From assembly GCF_019175385.1 (NCBI RefSeq), contig NC_083345.1, positions 112,206,480 to 112,270,479 on the forward strand: a stretch of 64,000 bases of DNA, read 5' to 3'. This document shows positions 12,310-22,258 of the stretch, piece by piece. The stretch comes from Lycium barbarum (Eukaryota > Streptophyta > Magnoliopsida > Solanales > Solanaceae). Position 1 is the stretch's first letter. Every line of letters starts with the position of its first letter. Under the pieces are notes generated by a model. That model was not told the DNA's origin and searched no databases. It saw only the letters and a program-made list of their open reading frames with translations. The position numbers were made by a program, and so were the translations under genes.

Positions 12310-13504
12310 TTGTGTTGGAAGTTACTATTGCAATAATTGTGGTTCCAGAGAAAGGTGGTAAAGTGATCACCATCGGAAGGGTTGAGATTAAACTTGTGAA
12401 TTCTTAACTGTTAAGTCCTATCCCGTGGCTATGAGGCTTAATTGACTTCCTAGTTGTTAAATTATGAACGGTCCAAAAATACCCCTGAACTATTGAAAAA
12501 GGCTCATAAATACCCTCCTTCCACCTTTTGGTCTAAAAATACCCTTAAGGTTTGTTTTTGGCTCAAATATACCCCTCAAACTAACAAAGTTAAAGTTAAC
12601 TCTTTTAAAAAGTCAAATGGCATTTTGTGATTGGACACATATATTATTTAATTTAAAAATTAAAAAATATGAACAAAACTGATTTTTTTTTTTTTTGCAT
12701 TTTGTGAATTAATCAACGAAATATGTTTTTTTTTGCATTTCGTGAATAAAAAAACGAAATAGGAAATTATAATTTTTTTTTGCATTTCGTGTATTGAAAA
12801 ATGAAATAGGATAAAAAAATTAATTTTGTTCATATAAAAACAAAATTGGAAAATATATTTTGTCCAATTTTCCAATTTCGTTTTTATATGAACGAAAATA
12901 ATTTTTTTTATCCTATTTCGTTTTTTAATACACGAAATGCAAAAAAAAATTATAATTTCCTATTTCGTTTTTTTATTCACGAAATGCAAAAACAAAACAT
13001 ATTTTGTTGATTAATTCACGAAATGCAAAAAAAAAAAACACAATTTTTTTTAAAAAAATATGTAAATTACGGAATTTTATTATTGGCAATTTTTTTTTTT
13101 AAATCTGGAATTTTAAATTACTGGAAATTTATTATTGGCAATTTTTTTTTAAAATTACGGAATTTTATTATTGACCAATTACAAATTGCCATTTGGCTTT
13201 TTTAAAAGAGTTAATTTTAACTTGTTAGTTTGAGGGGTATATTTGAGCCAAAAACAAACCTTAAGGGTATTTTTAGACCAAAAGGTGGAAGGAGGGTATT
13301 TATGAGCCTTTTTCAATAGTTCAGGGGTATTTTTGGACCGTTCATAATTTAACAACTAGGAAGTCAATTAAGCCTCATAGCCACGGGATAGGACTTAACA
13401 GTTAAGAATTCACAAGTTTAATCTCAACCCTTCCGATGGTGATCACTTCACCACCTTTCTCTGGAACCACAATTATTGCAATAGTAACTTCCAACACAAA
13501 ATAA
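12306..13504. repeat. 1.2-kb near-palindrome (long inverted repeat)
   Basis: The left arm starts ttttgtgttggaagttacta and the right arm ends tagtaacttccaacacaaaa, its exact reverse complement. Long stretches match throughout, e.g. gaggcttaattgacttccta near 12430 with taggaagtcaattaagcctc near 13360. The turn is around 12,860 (ttggaaaatatattttgtcc). The right arm has about 130 extra bases near 13,030-13,190. The core (about 12,470-13,340) begins ggtccaaaaatacccctgaa, a known Solanaceae long-TIR MITE style. A third, shorter copy of one end follows at 13,505-13,611. ORFs here are artefacts of low-complexity repeats. Confidence 0.85.
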
Positions 13505-13859
13505 TTTGAGCCAAAAACAAACCTAAAAGGTGGATGGAAGGGTATTTTTAGACCAAAAGGTGGAAGGAGGGTATTTATGAGCCTTTTTCAATAGTTCAGG
13601 GGTATTTTTGGACCTTTTCCGAATTATGAATAAAACGTTTGTCTTTCAAGGCAAAAAAAAATAAAAAAAATAGTAGTTACGTAATTTAACCGATACACCG
13701 CTCGATAACCGTCCGATAATTACTAACCCGATATCGAACTAATCGATATCTTATCGGTTGGCTAGCGGATTAGTACTTTTAAAAGCCGATAACCGTTAAG
13801 CCAAACCGTTAAGCGTAGTTATCCGCCCAATTCGCCCGATAAGCAGCCCTACTTGTATC

Positions 13860-14337
13860 TGTATATAACTCACACCTGACTGGTCTTGATTCACATTGCA
13901 TAGGTCACTTAAAAAAGAAGTGCTTCTATCAAGAGTTTCTCTGTTCTCGAGGCTTGAACATTCATCGGTTTAGTTGTTGTTGGTTTGTCGCAGTTTGGTT
14001 TTTCTTTTTTCTTTTTTTTTTTTTTGTTTGGATCAGTTTGGTTTTTTCGGTTTTTTAAAAAACTAATGGTATTTCTCTCATTCATTTTTTTTCCCTAAAT
14101 TTTTCATCCTTTACCAACTTATAATTCGTTATTAAGGTTTTATTGTGGTGGCTATAATTTTCTTGAATTCTGGAAAAAATATCTTAAGATCTATAAGTTT
14201 TAATCAAGTGAATATAATTTATAAGGAATACAAAAAAAAATAAAAAAATATAGGTCTATCTCATAGTTGTTTCTTGAATAATTGAGATTCACGACTTTCT
14301 TTTAAGAAATGAGTTTAAGGTGTAAGTTCATTAGCCT
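13860..14337. other. Intergenic, nothing recognised
   Basis: AT-rich sequence between the hAT element and the next SINE, with poly-T tracts. No gene or clear repeat ends seen. Confidence 0.5.
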
Positions 14338-14518
14338 TGGTCTTGGTCTTGGTCACTACCCCGTGTAATCCCACAATAGTGGGGTCTGGGGAGGGTAAGA
14401 TGTACGCAGCCTTACCCCTACCTGGGTAGGGAGGCTGTTTCCGATTGACCCTCGGCAACCCTCCTCCTTTATCCGGGCTTGGGACCGGCAATGTAAGCGA
14501 GCTCACACAGGCGGAGTT
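14338..14518 (-). mobile_element. TS-type SINE, near full length, with 17-bp TSD
   Basis: Minus orientation: the 3' half reads ccccgtgtaatcccacaata ... ggtaagatgtacgcagcctt, with the 5' promoter-like part (ttgggaccggcaatgtaagc) at the right. Flanking direct repeat tgtaagttcattagcct at 14321-14337 and 14519-14535. The 63-aa ORF over it is not a gene. Confidence 0.88.
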
Positions 14519-15294
14519 TGTAAGTTCATTAGCCTATTAGAGTTAAATAAAATTTTCATGAAAAAATATAGTACAAAGTATTTAAAATTATAAAATTTCT
14601 GTATATAATTTATCGGGTATGATTTTTTGAGTTGTTTTTAATAAAATCAAACCAAATTAAATATTATCGGCTTATTAAAATTTAAAGCCAGATCAAACCA
14701 CACAAAAATTTTGATTTTTTAATTTGAATCTGTTTTTAGCCAAACCGTGAGCACGCCCGGTTAAAAGTGTAGTGCCAAGCTTTTATTGCACACTAACACT
14801 AATTCACAACTTCTTGGAAAAAAAGTTTACAAGCGCCCACCCTACCCCCCACACACATAAAATAATACAAATCACATGTAAACATTTTGTATGGACGTTA
14901 ACAAAGACAAAACAGCAGGTAGCCATACTCTTTCGTTTGAAAATGTTATTTTATGACAGCTTCCTCCGCCCTTGGAATTACTATAATAATACTATAGTTG
15001 ATAAACTATTTAACTACCTTGAATGTTTCGCTTGTCCCCAATAACCATTCTTGAATTTACCTGTTTTTTACCCTTCTCAAACGAAGAGAGAGTAATTTAG
15101 TATTAGCAATATGCAAATTGAAAGAATAATTAATGCTCTTGGAGACATATTTGTGGGCATTTAGCAAATAACAAATCTTTCAGATCAGATAAAGTTTGAA
15201 TCTTTTTTTTTCTTTTTTCACACAAAGTTTTATTCATTGTCATTTGAGGGAAACATAAAATAGTCAAAGTTAAGTAGTAAGAAATCTCTAAACC

Positions 15295-15520
15295 CCATGG
15301 GAAAACAAGTCCAATAGATTCCCATTTTCTTGGAAGTTGACTTTTCCAAGACATTTTTGTACCAGAATCTTGAAAAAAAATAATCTTGAACTGGGGTTTT
15401 ACAGATTGTGATCCCCATTTGCTTGGGAGTTGACTTTTCCAACACATTGTTGTACCAGAATCTTGAAAAGACCCAATCTTGAACTGGAGTTTTCTTGTCA
15501 TTTTGGGATCCCATTTTGCA
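15295..15520. repeat. Two-unit tandem repeat upstream of FBT copy 1
   Basis: Two units of roughly 110 bp, each with a palindromic block (cttggaagttgacttttcca and cttgggagttgacttttcca) followed by gtaccagaatcttgaaaa and atcttgaactgg. The block holds TTGACT, the W-box core bound by WRKY factors, inside a potential hairpin. The same two-unit arrangement precedes FBT copy 2 (30585-30790), so it predates the duplication. It ends just before the ATG and so lies in the 5' UTR or core promoter. Confidence 0.75.
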
Positions 15521-15534
15521 GATTTTGAGGAGTA

Positions 15535-18500
15535 ATGGGGGAAGAAGCCAAACTTCAAATTATTAATAATGAGGTGGAGGAAGTCCAAGAAAGTGAACAT
15601 AATAATGGGATCTGTAGTTCTATTTGTGCTCCATTCAACTGGTTCAGAATGCTAGCTATGGAATTGCATTGGAGTTATGTGTTTGGTGTGGTGATTGTAT
15701 ATGGAGTAAACCAAGGACTTGGTGGAGCTTTTTCCCTCATAAGCACAGAGTACTATATGAAGGATGTACAAAAAGTTCAGCCTTCTGAATCTCAGGTTTA
15801 TTCAGGGATAACTTCAATCCCTTGGATTGTCAAGCCTCTTTGGGGTCTTCTTACTGATGCTGTTCCCATTTTGGGGTATCATCGCAGACCTTATTTCTTG
15901 TTTGCTGGTAAAACTTGCAATGCCATTTAGCTTTTTAAAGTTTTACTGCTGATTTTAGAATTCTTTCTTGATGTTAGTTTAACTGTAGCTAATGTTGTTT
16001 CAAGGCTGATAACTAGTTGGAATCTGTCTGTATAATATTGTGGTACTTACTAAAACTGGAAAAACCCATGTTAGAAGTGGACTTGTCAATAAACAAGGAG
16101 AACTTTTAGTGGACAAGGGTTGTTTGGTAGGGTCAGCAACCAGAATGTGCTTTAAAGATATTTACCAGTCAACATCACTGCTGAATGTGCAATAGCCATG
16201 TTGCACCAAAAAACAGCCTCTGCCCCACAAGGTAAGGGGTAAGGTCAGTGTACATCCTACGCTCCCCAGACTCCAGATTGCGGGATTACACTGGTATGTT
16301 GTTGTTTTGTTGCACTAAAAAATAGTAAGGAGATGCATTTGTACTTAATAATAGTTATAGATCAAACTTGCTCTCAAAAATTCGTGCGTACCTTTCCTTC
16401 CAAATAGTCCACCATAATTTAGGTATATATTTATAACTCTCAATAACAACAACATACCTAGTGCAATCTTACAAGTGGGGTCTGCGAGGGTACGATGTAT
16501 GCAAACCTTATCCCTACCTTTTGGGGTAGAGAGGCTGCTTCCGATAGACCTCCGGCTCAAAAGAAGTGAAATCAAAGCAGGATTGAAATAATAGCGACAA
16601 CAAAATAGCAAGATAAACAAAGCAAATGAAGCAACAAGTAACATTACAAATTGAAGAATAAGATGCTACGCAAATATTAAATAATAGTACTAGATAAGGA
16701 GAAGAGGTGACTAGCCCCCTGTCTCTCCCACATAAAAGTACGACAACACTCAGCTACCTACTACCCTTTACCCTAATCTTCGACCTCCATATTTTTATAA
16801 CTCTTTATTTAGATATTTGAATTATTTTTAGCCGAATCGTACACCCGTATCCATACCTAGATCTTGTGCTCCTGAATCTTAAAATTTAGATTATGAAGAA
16901 TCCAACCTCTAGATCCACACTCGTATCGGACAGCCGCACCCGAGTCCGAGCAGCTTAGCTGCACCCCAACAGAATATTGGTTGGATCTTATGGAATTTTC
17001 AAGCGTCTGGTGCCAGTTTTTCTCGACAACCATAGCATAACTTGGTTAGTGAATTGAAGTGCAGACATTCAATGGATAAGTTAAACTGAATATCAGTTAA
17101 GCAACAGGTGTTATTTATGTGAAGTGGAGCGGGAATCCGTCAATCATCTCTTTATCCATTGTAAGGTTGCTAAACAGTGTTGGGAACTTTAGACTGAGCC
17201 TGTGTCATGTAGCTTGGGTAATGCCTTCAGATGTTAGAAGTCTATTGGAGAGCTGGCAAGGGCAGAAAGTAACAAAGAGCCAGAAGCAACTTTGGATGAC
17301 CATTCCCTTGTGTATTTTCTGGACTATTTGGAGAGAAAGAACAGTGCTTGCTTTGAGAATAAAACGAATCATATTTCTAGAATTAAGAACCTGTGTTTGC
17401 TCAATCTGTTCATATGGTGTAAGAAGAATATTTTAGAGAACATGGATCTGTATATGGACTTTCTGGATTCTCTTGGAAAATTGTAATCTGTTACTCTTGT
17501 AGGGTCTGTCTGTTTCCGATGTAATTTGGTGTACCTTCTTGGTACCTTTCTTTTAATAATACTTTTACCTAATCAAAAAAAAAAATGAATAAGTTAACTG
17601 AATATCTTCTCTGTTGATTATTTCTTTAATATATTTGCAATTTTGCTGTTCTTCCATCAAAGCATGACATTCACTGATTCCAGGTTCTCTTGGAGTTGTC
17701 TCCATGTTGTTCTTATCGTTGCACAAGAACTTGCATATTGTGCTTGCAGTGGTCTCCTTGACAGCTGGAAGTGCTGCGGTAGCTATTGCTGACGTGACTG
17801 TTGATGCATGCGTGGCGCAAAAAAGCGGTTCTCATCCTTCTCTTGCAGCTGATATGCAAAGCTTAAATTCCTTGAGTTACTCAATTGGGTCACTAGTGGG
17901 ATTTTCTTTAAGTGGTATATTAGTCCACTTACTTGGCCCTATGGTTAGCTTTCTATCCGTACTTAACAACTTTTTATATACTCCCTATGTCCTAATTTAT
18001 GTGGCACCGTTTGACTAGGCACAAAGTTTAAGAAAGAAGGAAGGCTACTGAAATTTGAGGTCTAAAACAAACCTTATACATTTGTGTGGCTATAAATCAT
18101 TTCATTAAGGGTGAAAAGGAAATTTTAAAGTTAAGTCGTTCCTAATTACAGAAAGATGACATTCTTTTTGGAACAAACCTTAAAGTAAAATGTGCCGCAT
18201 AAATTGGGACAGAGGGAGTATCATTATGGGCTAGTGAATCTCTAAATATAATAGATGATTTCTGAATCCTTCTCTTTGTAAAAAAAGGGGGTATATGGCT
18301 TATTGTCCATACCAGCCGGGCTTGTTGTTTTGGTAGGAGTTCTGCTCAAGGAATCTCAGACACGCGACTTTGCTTATCAACAGGTGCTTACATCTCATCT
18401 CGCTACTTTTTGTGAATAGGTCTGTCTCTAAAATCCTAATCTACACGTCCTCAGGTAAACCAGAACTTAACTGATGCTGCCAAGGCTATGTGGAATACTT

Positions 18501-20270
18501 TGAAACGCCCGGAAGTTTGGCGACCATGTCTTTATATGTACTTGTCCTTTGCACTGAGTGTAGATATTCAGGACGGAATGTTCTACTGGTCAACAGATTC
18601 AGAGGGAGGACCACATTTTTCGAAGGTGGAAAAACCGTTTGACATGTCACATTCTAATCAAGCCAATTACATTTTTTTTGTAACTGTGGTGTCCGGGACA
18701 GCTTGCGCTCACCTCGACTAATTCCACGGTACACCTGCCACCAGCAATAGGTACCAGGTAACTCTGTCCACCAAGGCTAGGACAGATAGAAAGAAATCAC
18801 CTAGTGTTTTTGTCTCTGCTGGGATTTGAACTTGAGACCTCATGGTTCTCAACCCACTTCATTTACCACTAGGCCACACCGTTGGGTGCCCAAGTACATT
18901 TTAGAATCGTAAGTTCCTTTAACTTACTGTTAACTAAAGGAAACTAATAACGCATGTCCAAAATATCGAACTTGTAAGGCTTTAATTAGAGGGGGGTGAC
19001 ATCACACAAGAGAGGTTCTGCATAATTGACAGTATCCCCTTCTAACTAACAACACCAGACAAATTATAGGAGGACAAAAACAAATAAGAGAACTCAGTGG
19101 TCCGAGTTAATTAACCTGCTTAGGTGCCAAGCCAAATGTTGCTTACCCCATCAACTATATATATACAGTAGGCCTCTGCTATCTTTTCAGAAAACCTATT
19201 ATCAAATTAAAATTAGTTTTTGTACTCTTTTACGAGTTAAACGAAATAGGAAGAAAGAAAAGTGCATTCAAAATTAGTTCTTTCCACTCTTTTGGGGATA
19301 ACAAAAAATTGATTCACCTGATTGAATGCACTTTTATTTCTTCCTATTCGTATAACTTCTCTTATTCAAAATGAAAGATGCATACATGAGATATTCTATT
19401 CGGATTTTTTCATTTTTGTCCCGCTAGTCAAAATATACAAAATTTATACACTGATTATGTATATTATATGTATATTTGGTGTATACAATTGTATATTTAT
19501 ACTTCAAATACACAAAACCTAAACATTTTCTGGCTATTATTCTTTTGAGCGGTCCAAAAATGTAACTACCCCTTCTATTAACCATGCTTACTTTTTTTTT
19601 TGGCAGTATTAGTAAAGGAACTCACATGGAAATGTGAAATTCTGCAAACGTTTTTTCCCTGCAGGAGAGTATCGGATATATATCAGCGGTAGCTTCCATT
19701 GGAGCGCTATTTGGGACTATACTGTACCAATATGGATTGAAAGACCATTGTTTTCGAGACCTACTCTTTTGGGCTCAGTTATTGTTTGGTTTATCAGGAA
19801 TGCTAGATTTGGTGCTGGTTTTACGTTTAAATTTGAAATTTGGTATACCCGATTATTTCTTCGCGGTGATGGATGCAAGTGTATATCAAATGGTTGGACG
19901 CCTAAAGTGGATGCCGCTTCTTGTTCTAAGTTCCAAGCTCTGTCCTCCTGGCATTGAAGGCACATTTTTCGCCTTGCTCATGTCAATTGACAATGCTGGA
20001 GTTCTAACATCAAGATGGGGAGGTGGATTGTTGCTTCATGTCTTCAAAATTACAAGGACAAAGTTTCATAATCTCTGGCTAGCCATTTTGATAAGGAACA
20101 TTTTGAGAATCACTCCCCTTTTTGTACTATTTTTGGTTCCCAGAAGTGATCCTAACTCCTCTATCCTTCCTGATGAAGTGTCAGATTCAAAAGAAACCAC
20201 CGAAACCCCAGCAACTCAGAATGAAAATATCGAACTCCTTGCTCTGGTTCACAACATGGATACTAGATAG
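15535..20270 (+). CDS. Folate-biopterin transporter family protein (copy 1, intact)
   Basis: Coding exons: 15535-15907, 17684-17943, 18288-18383, 18455-18625, 19665-20270. All are GT-AG, phases join, total 1506 nt, 501 aa. Exon 1 has the BT1/FBT block [19 protein letters not shown] followed by [12 protein letters not shown], an MFS-like motif. Exon 2 has [20 protein letters not shown], the family's conserved acidic/polar membrane segment. Later exons give [18 protein letters not shown] and [20 protein letters not shown]. Length and the roughly 12 hydrophobic segments fit plant FBT proteins, closest by memory to the Arabidopsis 'probable folate-biopterin transporter 2' group. These are integral membrane carriers for folates/pterins; substrate and membrane (plastid or other) cannot be read from sequence. 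The start is the first ATG after the tandem repeat, giving MGEEAKLQI as in copy 2. Introns hold SINEs, a LINE and a MITE. Confidence 0.9.
16219..16312 (+). mobile_element. TS-type SINE 3' fragment, in FBT copy 1 intron 1
   Basis: Contains ggtaaggggtaaggtcagtg, ctccagattgcgggattaca and a TTG-rich end. 5' end truncated. Confidence 0.7.
16443..16562 (-). mobile_element. TS-type SINE fragment (minus), in FBT copy 1 intron 1
   Basis: Starts with the (CAA)n complement of the TTG tail, then catacctagtgcaatcttac ... ggtagagaggctgcttccga. Runs opposite to the SINE at 16219. Confidence 0.75.
17095..17584 (+). pseudogene. 5'-truncated LINE (zf-RVT end) with TSD, in FBT copy 1 intron 1
   Basis: The + strand encodes, with frameshifts, [18 protein letters not shown], then an [12 protein letters not shown] block, ending FLDSLGKL stop, the C-terminal zinc-binding part of a plant LINE ORF2. 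It finishes in an A-rich tail. The flanking near-perfect repeat of about 22 bp (17072-17094, starting atggataagttaaactgaat; 17585-17606, starting atgaataagttaactgaata) is the target-site duplication. The duplicate FBT copy lacks this LINE at the matching place. Confidence 0.88.
17981..18218. mobile_element. Stowaway-like MITE with TA duplication, in FBT copy 1 intron 2
   Basis: Begins ctccctatgtcctaatttat and ends with the reverse complement of ctccctctgtcccaatttat, flanked by TA on both sides (17979-17980 and 18219-18220). It is absent from the matching intron of copy 2. Confidence 0.85.
18672..18893 (-). mobile_element. tRNA-derived SINE (SolS-like), minus, in FBT copy 1 intron 4
   Basis: Reverse orientation: poly-T at the left, the family body (ttccacggtacacctgccac), and the B box as its complement (ggatttgaacttgagacctc) at the right. 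The flanks ccaattacatttt (left) and ccaagtacatttt (right) form the target-site duplication. It lies about 50 bases downstream of the exon 4 donor. Same family as 3262-3484. Confidence 0.85.
18894..19664. other. Rest of FBT copy 1 intron 4
   Basis: AT-rich intron sequence. The 66-aa ORF at 19322 has no recognisable features and lies between two solid exons, so it is not called. It contains a T-rich tract (19591-19601) and the acceptor CAG at 19662-19664. Confidence 0.6.
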
Positions 20271-20493
20271 TGGATTATACACGTTTTCATTTAATATTAT
20301 AGAAATAGTTACCGGATACAAATTTTAGACACCGCCCTTTTTTTGTATGGTTTAGTTTAGATAGTAAAAGTTGTTGGGCAGAAGATCCATTTTTCTCTGT
20401 ATTTTATGAATTTTGGTCACATTGACAGCAAGCATGTGAAAACAGAAATTACACTGTATTAAACTTGCAAGGCACTTGTTTCTTGTGGATTAT
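20271..20493 (+). other. FBT copy 1 3' UTR / flank
   Basis: Non-coding, conserved with 24050-24290 in reverse complement (e.g. a block with cattgacagcaagcatgtga matching tcacatgcttgctgtcaatg). Conservation after the stop supports it as 3' UTR carried by the duplication. It is cut by the Helitron at 20494. Confidence 0.7.
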
Positions 20494-20599
20494 TCTTAAC
20501 TATATAATAAGTGGGAGTGATGGTACGACAAAGAGTACTTACGGGATTCTGTTATTTCGTATGTGCACTTCAGGTATTTCTAGATTGCAGCTCTTTTAT

Positions 20600-20817
20600 T
20601 TCCTCTTTTGGTGACAGTGTTTAGTTGTATGAGATGCAACTGGCTTCCACTTATCACCGATTTCTATCTCACATCTTCTTCCATGCCTAACCTCCAAGCT
20701 TTTTCTATCAAATAACAATGGAGGCCAAAAACTGTGAAACTCTAAGTCTCTACTATTGTCGATGACAAATGGACAGTGGAAATTCATGGATTGAGTCTTA
20801 GTACTGCCTATCTTTCT
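20600..20817 (-). other. Unrecognised open segment inside Helitron (minus)
   Basis: A minus-strand open frame of 74 codons containing FHCPFVIDNSRDLEFHSFWP and CEIEIGDKWKPVAS. Its composition looks protein-like rather than low-complexity, but I do not recognise it. It could be another captured exon. A chance ORF cannot be excluded. Confidence 0.25.
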
Positions 20818-20962
20818 CATTCTTTCTATCCTTATCTCTCTCTAACTTTGCTATATATATTTTTTTTCATATATTCTGTATCAATTTGAAACGAAAATAA
20901 CCAAAACCCTTTCTTTTCATGTATCTTTGGTGTGGTTTGTTTTCATTTCTTTCGATATACAG

Positions 20963-21301
20963 GAGATGCTCTTTAAGCTACTGGAGTACCTATGGTGGAA
21001 AATTGCATGGGAGGCTACAATAGCTCTGTGTTTGCCTATGGCCAGGTATGTTGCTCAGTTATACGGTTTAAGATCTCCAATATATGCTTTCAGCAGTACT
21101 GCCCAATTTTTATGTCAGTGTGTGAAAAAGACTCGAACTTTATACTAGTTTTGTATTTAGCTACTCTATGTCTCTCTTGCAGACTGGAAGTGGAAAAACA
21201 CAACCATGCTTGGAAATACTGAAGGAGGCACCAGAAGACATAGTGTAAATTGTGGGACGACGCCTAGGGTATTAGAGTACTTGTTTTCAAGAATTCAAAA
21301 G
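20963..21301 (+). pseudogene. Captured kinesin-12 motor-domain fragment (two exons)
   Basis: Exon a (20963-21045) ends VPMVENCMGGYNSSVFAYGQ; exon b (21183-21301) begins TGSGKT, so the P-loop GQTGSGKT is split by a GT-AG intron. After a 1-nt frameshift exon b reads TMLGNTEGGTRRHSVNCGTT then PRVLEYLFSRIQK. This is the motor-domain signature of plant phragmoplast kinesins (KIN12/PAKRP-like). Exon a is also frameshifted upstream of VPMVENC. Only a small part of the motor is present, so it cannot be a working motor. Its orientation matches the Helitron, as is usual for captured genes with introns retained. Confidence 0.85.
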
Positions 21302-21835
21302 GTACGGATATTGCATTAGTAATGAATGATTATTAAGCATTGGAGGCATTTGGTATATATTGTTAGTACATCAAACTTTTATATAAAACTTGACATTGTG
21401 GACCAGAACCGCAGATTACTTGATTTAAAACTACGCAGGTTTGTTTTGATGTAATATTGAGAGAAAACTTTGATCTTATCTGAATGGCTCAAATCAATTA
21501 CCTATGTACTTTTCATATGAAAGAGATTTTAAATGTTATTGACTGCTTCCATGTCACGGTGTTGGGTATAAGAACAAATATAAGTCCAACTTCTAGCTGT
21601 TTGTTTCTTTGGTTTTTTTTCCTTTCTTTTGTGGTAATGAAGTCCCTATATATACGTTGGTTTGTGTAATATAAAGATGTGATTTAGATTACTTCCTGCC
21701 TTACAACTTCAATGTAAGATTTTGTTGATTGAAATAAAAGGGTGATCAAACTTTCACTTATAAGATTGAGCTTATTTTTCAATTTCATGTTTGATGATTT
21801 CTTTTATTTTGGTATTTCACATGTTATTTGTGCAG

Positions 21836-21931
21836 GTTTTAATAGGTCTACCATTGAAGCCATATCCAGAAAGAACAAAAAACTATCTGTACGACATAGT
21901 TGATGCTGCTAAAAGATTTCCAAAAGCATGA
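21836..21931 (+). pseudogene. Possible second captured 3' exon, unidentified
   Basis: After a good acceptor (ttatttgtgcag) the frame reads 31 codons, VLIGLPLKPYPERTKNYLYD then IVDAAKRFPKA, and stops at TGA. The sequence looks like a real C-terminal exon but I do not recognise the family, and it is not kinesin motor sequence that I know. It lies inside the Helitron, 300 bases before its 3' end. Confidence 0.35.
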
Positions 21932-22054
21932 AATATTTAGTTCTCATTAGCTAATCAATAGATTATAGACAAACTTTGTAAATAGTTGATGTGAGTTGTA
22001 TTTAAATTTATGAAATTGGCTACTCCCCTTATTAAGTGAACTCTCTTTTTTTTT

Positions 22055-22079
22055 TTTTTTTTGTGTGTGTGTGTGTGTG
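22055..22079. repeat. Poly-T plus (TG)n microsatellite
   Basis: T run followed by about nine TG units, inside the Helitron. Confidence 0.8.
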
Positions 22080-22258
22080 AACATTATGTTCACTATAAAA
22101 ATCAAATTATAGCAGGTTGGTTTGTAATACACTAACTTTCATGTGAGTGCAGTTTTTTTAAATTTTTTCTGCTCTACGATCAGCAATGTCGGACATACGC
22201 CCGTGCTCAGCACTGGCACGGGCCATCTAGTACAAGAATAATGTGATCCACACACATT

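Larger units (their letters stand above)
11923..13851. mobile_element. Non-autonomous hAT element with 8-bp TSD, carrying nested insertions
   Basis: Starts TAGGGCTG and ends CAGCCCTA (perfect 8-bp terminal inverted repeats), flanked by the direct repeat CTTGTATC at 11915-11922 and 13852-13859, the hAT-size target-site duplication. The subterminal sequence is rich in ccgttaa / cgataa / atcggt motifs on both sides (11935-12110 and 13685-13845). There is no transposase ORF. The middle (about 12,240-13,620) is foreign: an ATT microsatellite and a large near-palindrome. Confidence 0.85.
20494..22230 (+). mobile_element. Non-autonomous Helitron carrying gene fragments
   Basis: The 5' end TCTTAACTATATAATAAG has the usual TC start and AT-rich terminus. 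The 3' end has an 8-bp stem hairpin (GCCCGTGC at 22199-22206, GCACGGGC at 22216-22223), then CATCTAG and host T at 22231. The second FBT arm shows the empty site: ggattat followed directly by ataagaataatgtgatcc, whereas here ggattat (ending 20493) and tacaagaataatgtgatcc (from 22231) are separated by the element. No Rep/helicase gene is present. The 5' flanking base is T rather than A. Inside are a kinesin-12 fragment and other possible captured exons. Confidence 0.82.
14995..22258 (+). repeat. Left arm of large inverted duplication (contains FBT copy 1)
   Basis: Matches 24038-31200 in reverse complement. Shared items: the promoter-proximal tandem repeat, all five FBT exons with identical exon sizes (except the last, by 3 nt), intron ends, 3' UTR, and a short flank ending aatgtgatccacacacatt. 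Homology stops at about 22258 here and 24038 there. The left limit, near a block resembling aataaccattcttgaatt, is approximate. Confidence 0.82.

Noticed and set aside
12660..13205. Phe/Lys-rich ORFs on both strands
   Set aside because: Low-complexity AT sequence in the near-palindrome, mirrored in both arms.
15130..15600. 156-codon and 94-codon minus-strand ORFs
   Set aside because: They read across the tandem repeat antisense to FBT copy 1; the repeated peptide is a by-product of the DNA repeat.
16345..16644. 99-codon minus-strand ORF
   Set aside because: Overlaps a SINE inside an intron and shows no domain.
19717..19965. Minus-strand ORF over FBT exon 5
   Set aside because: Antisense shadow of a well-supported exon.
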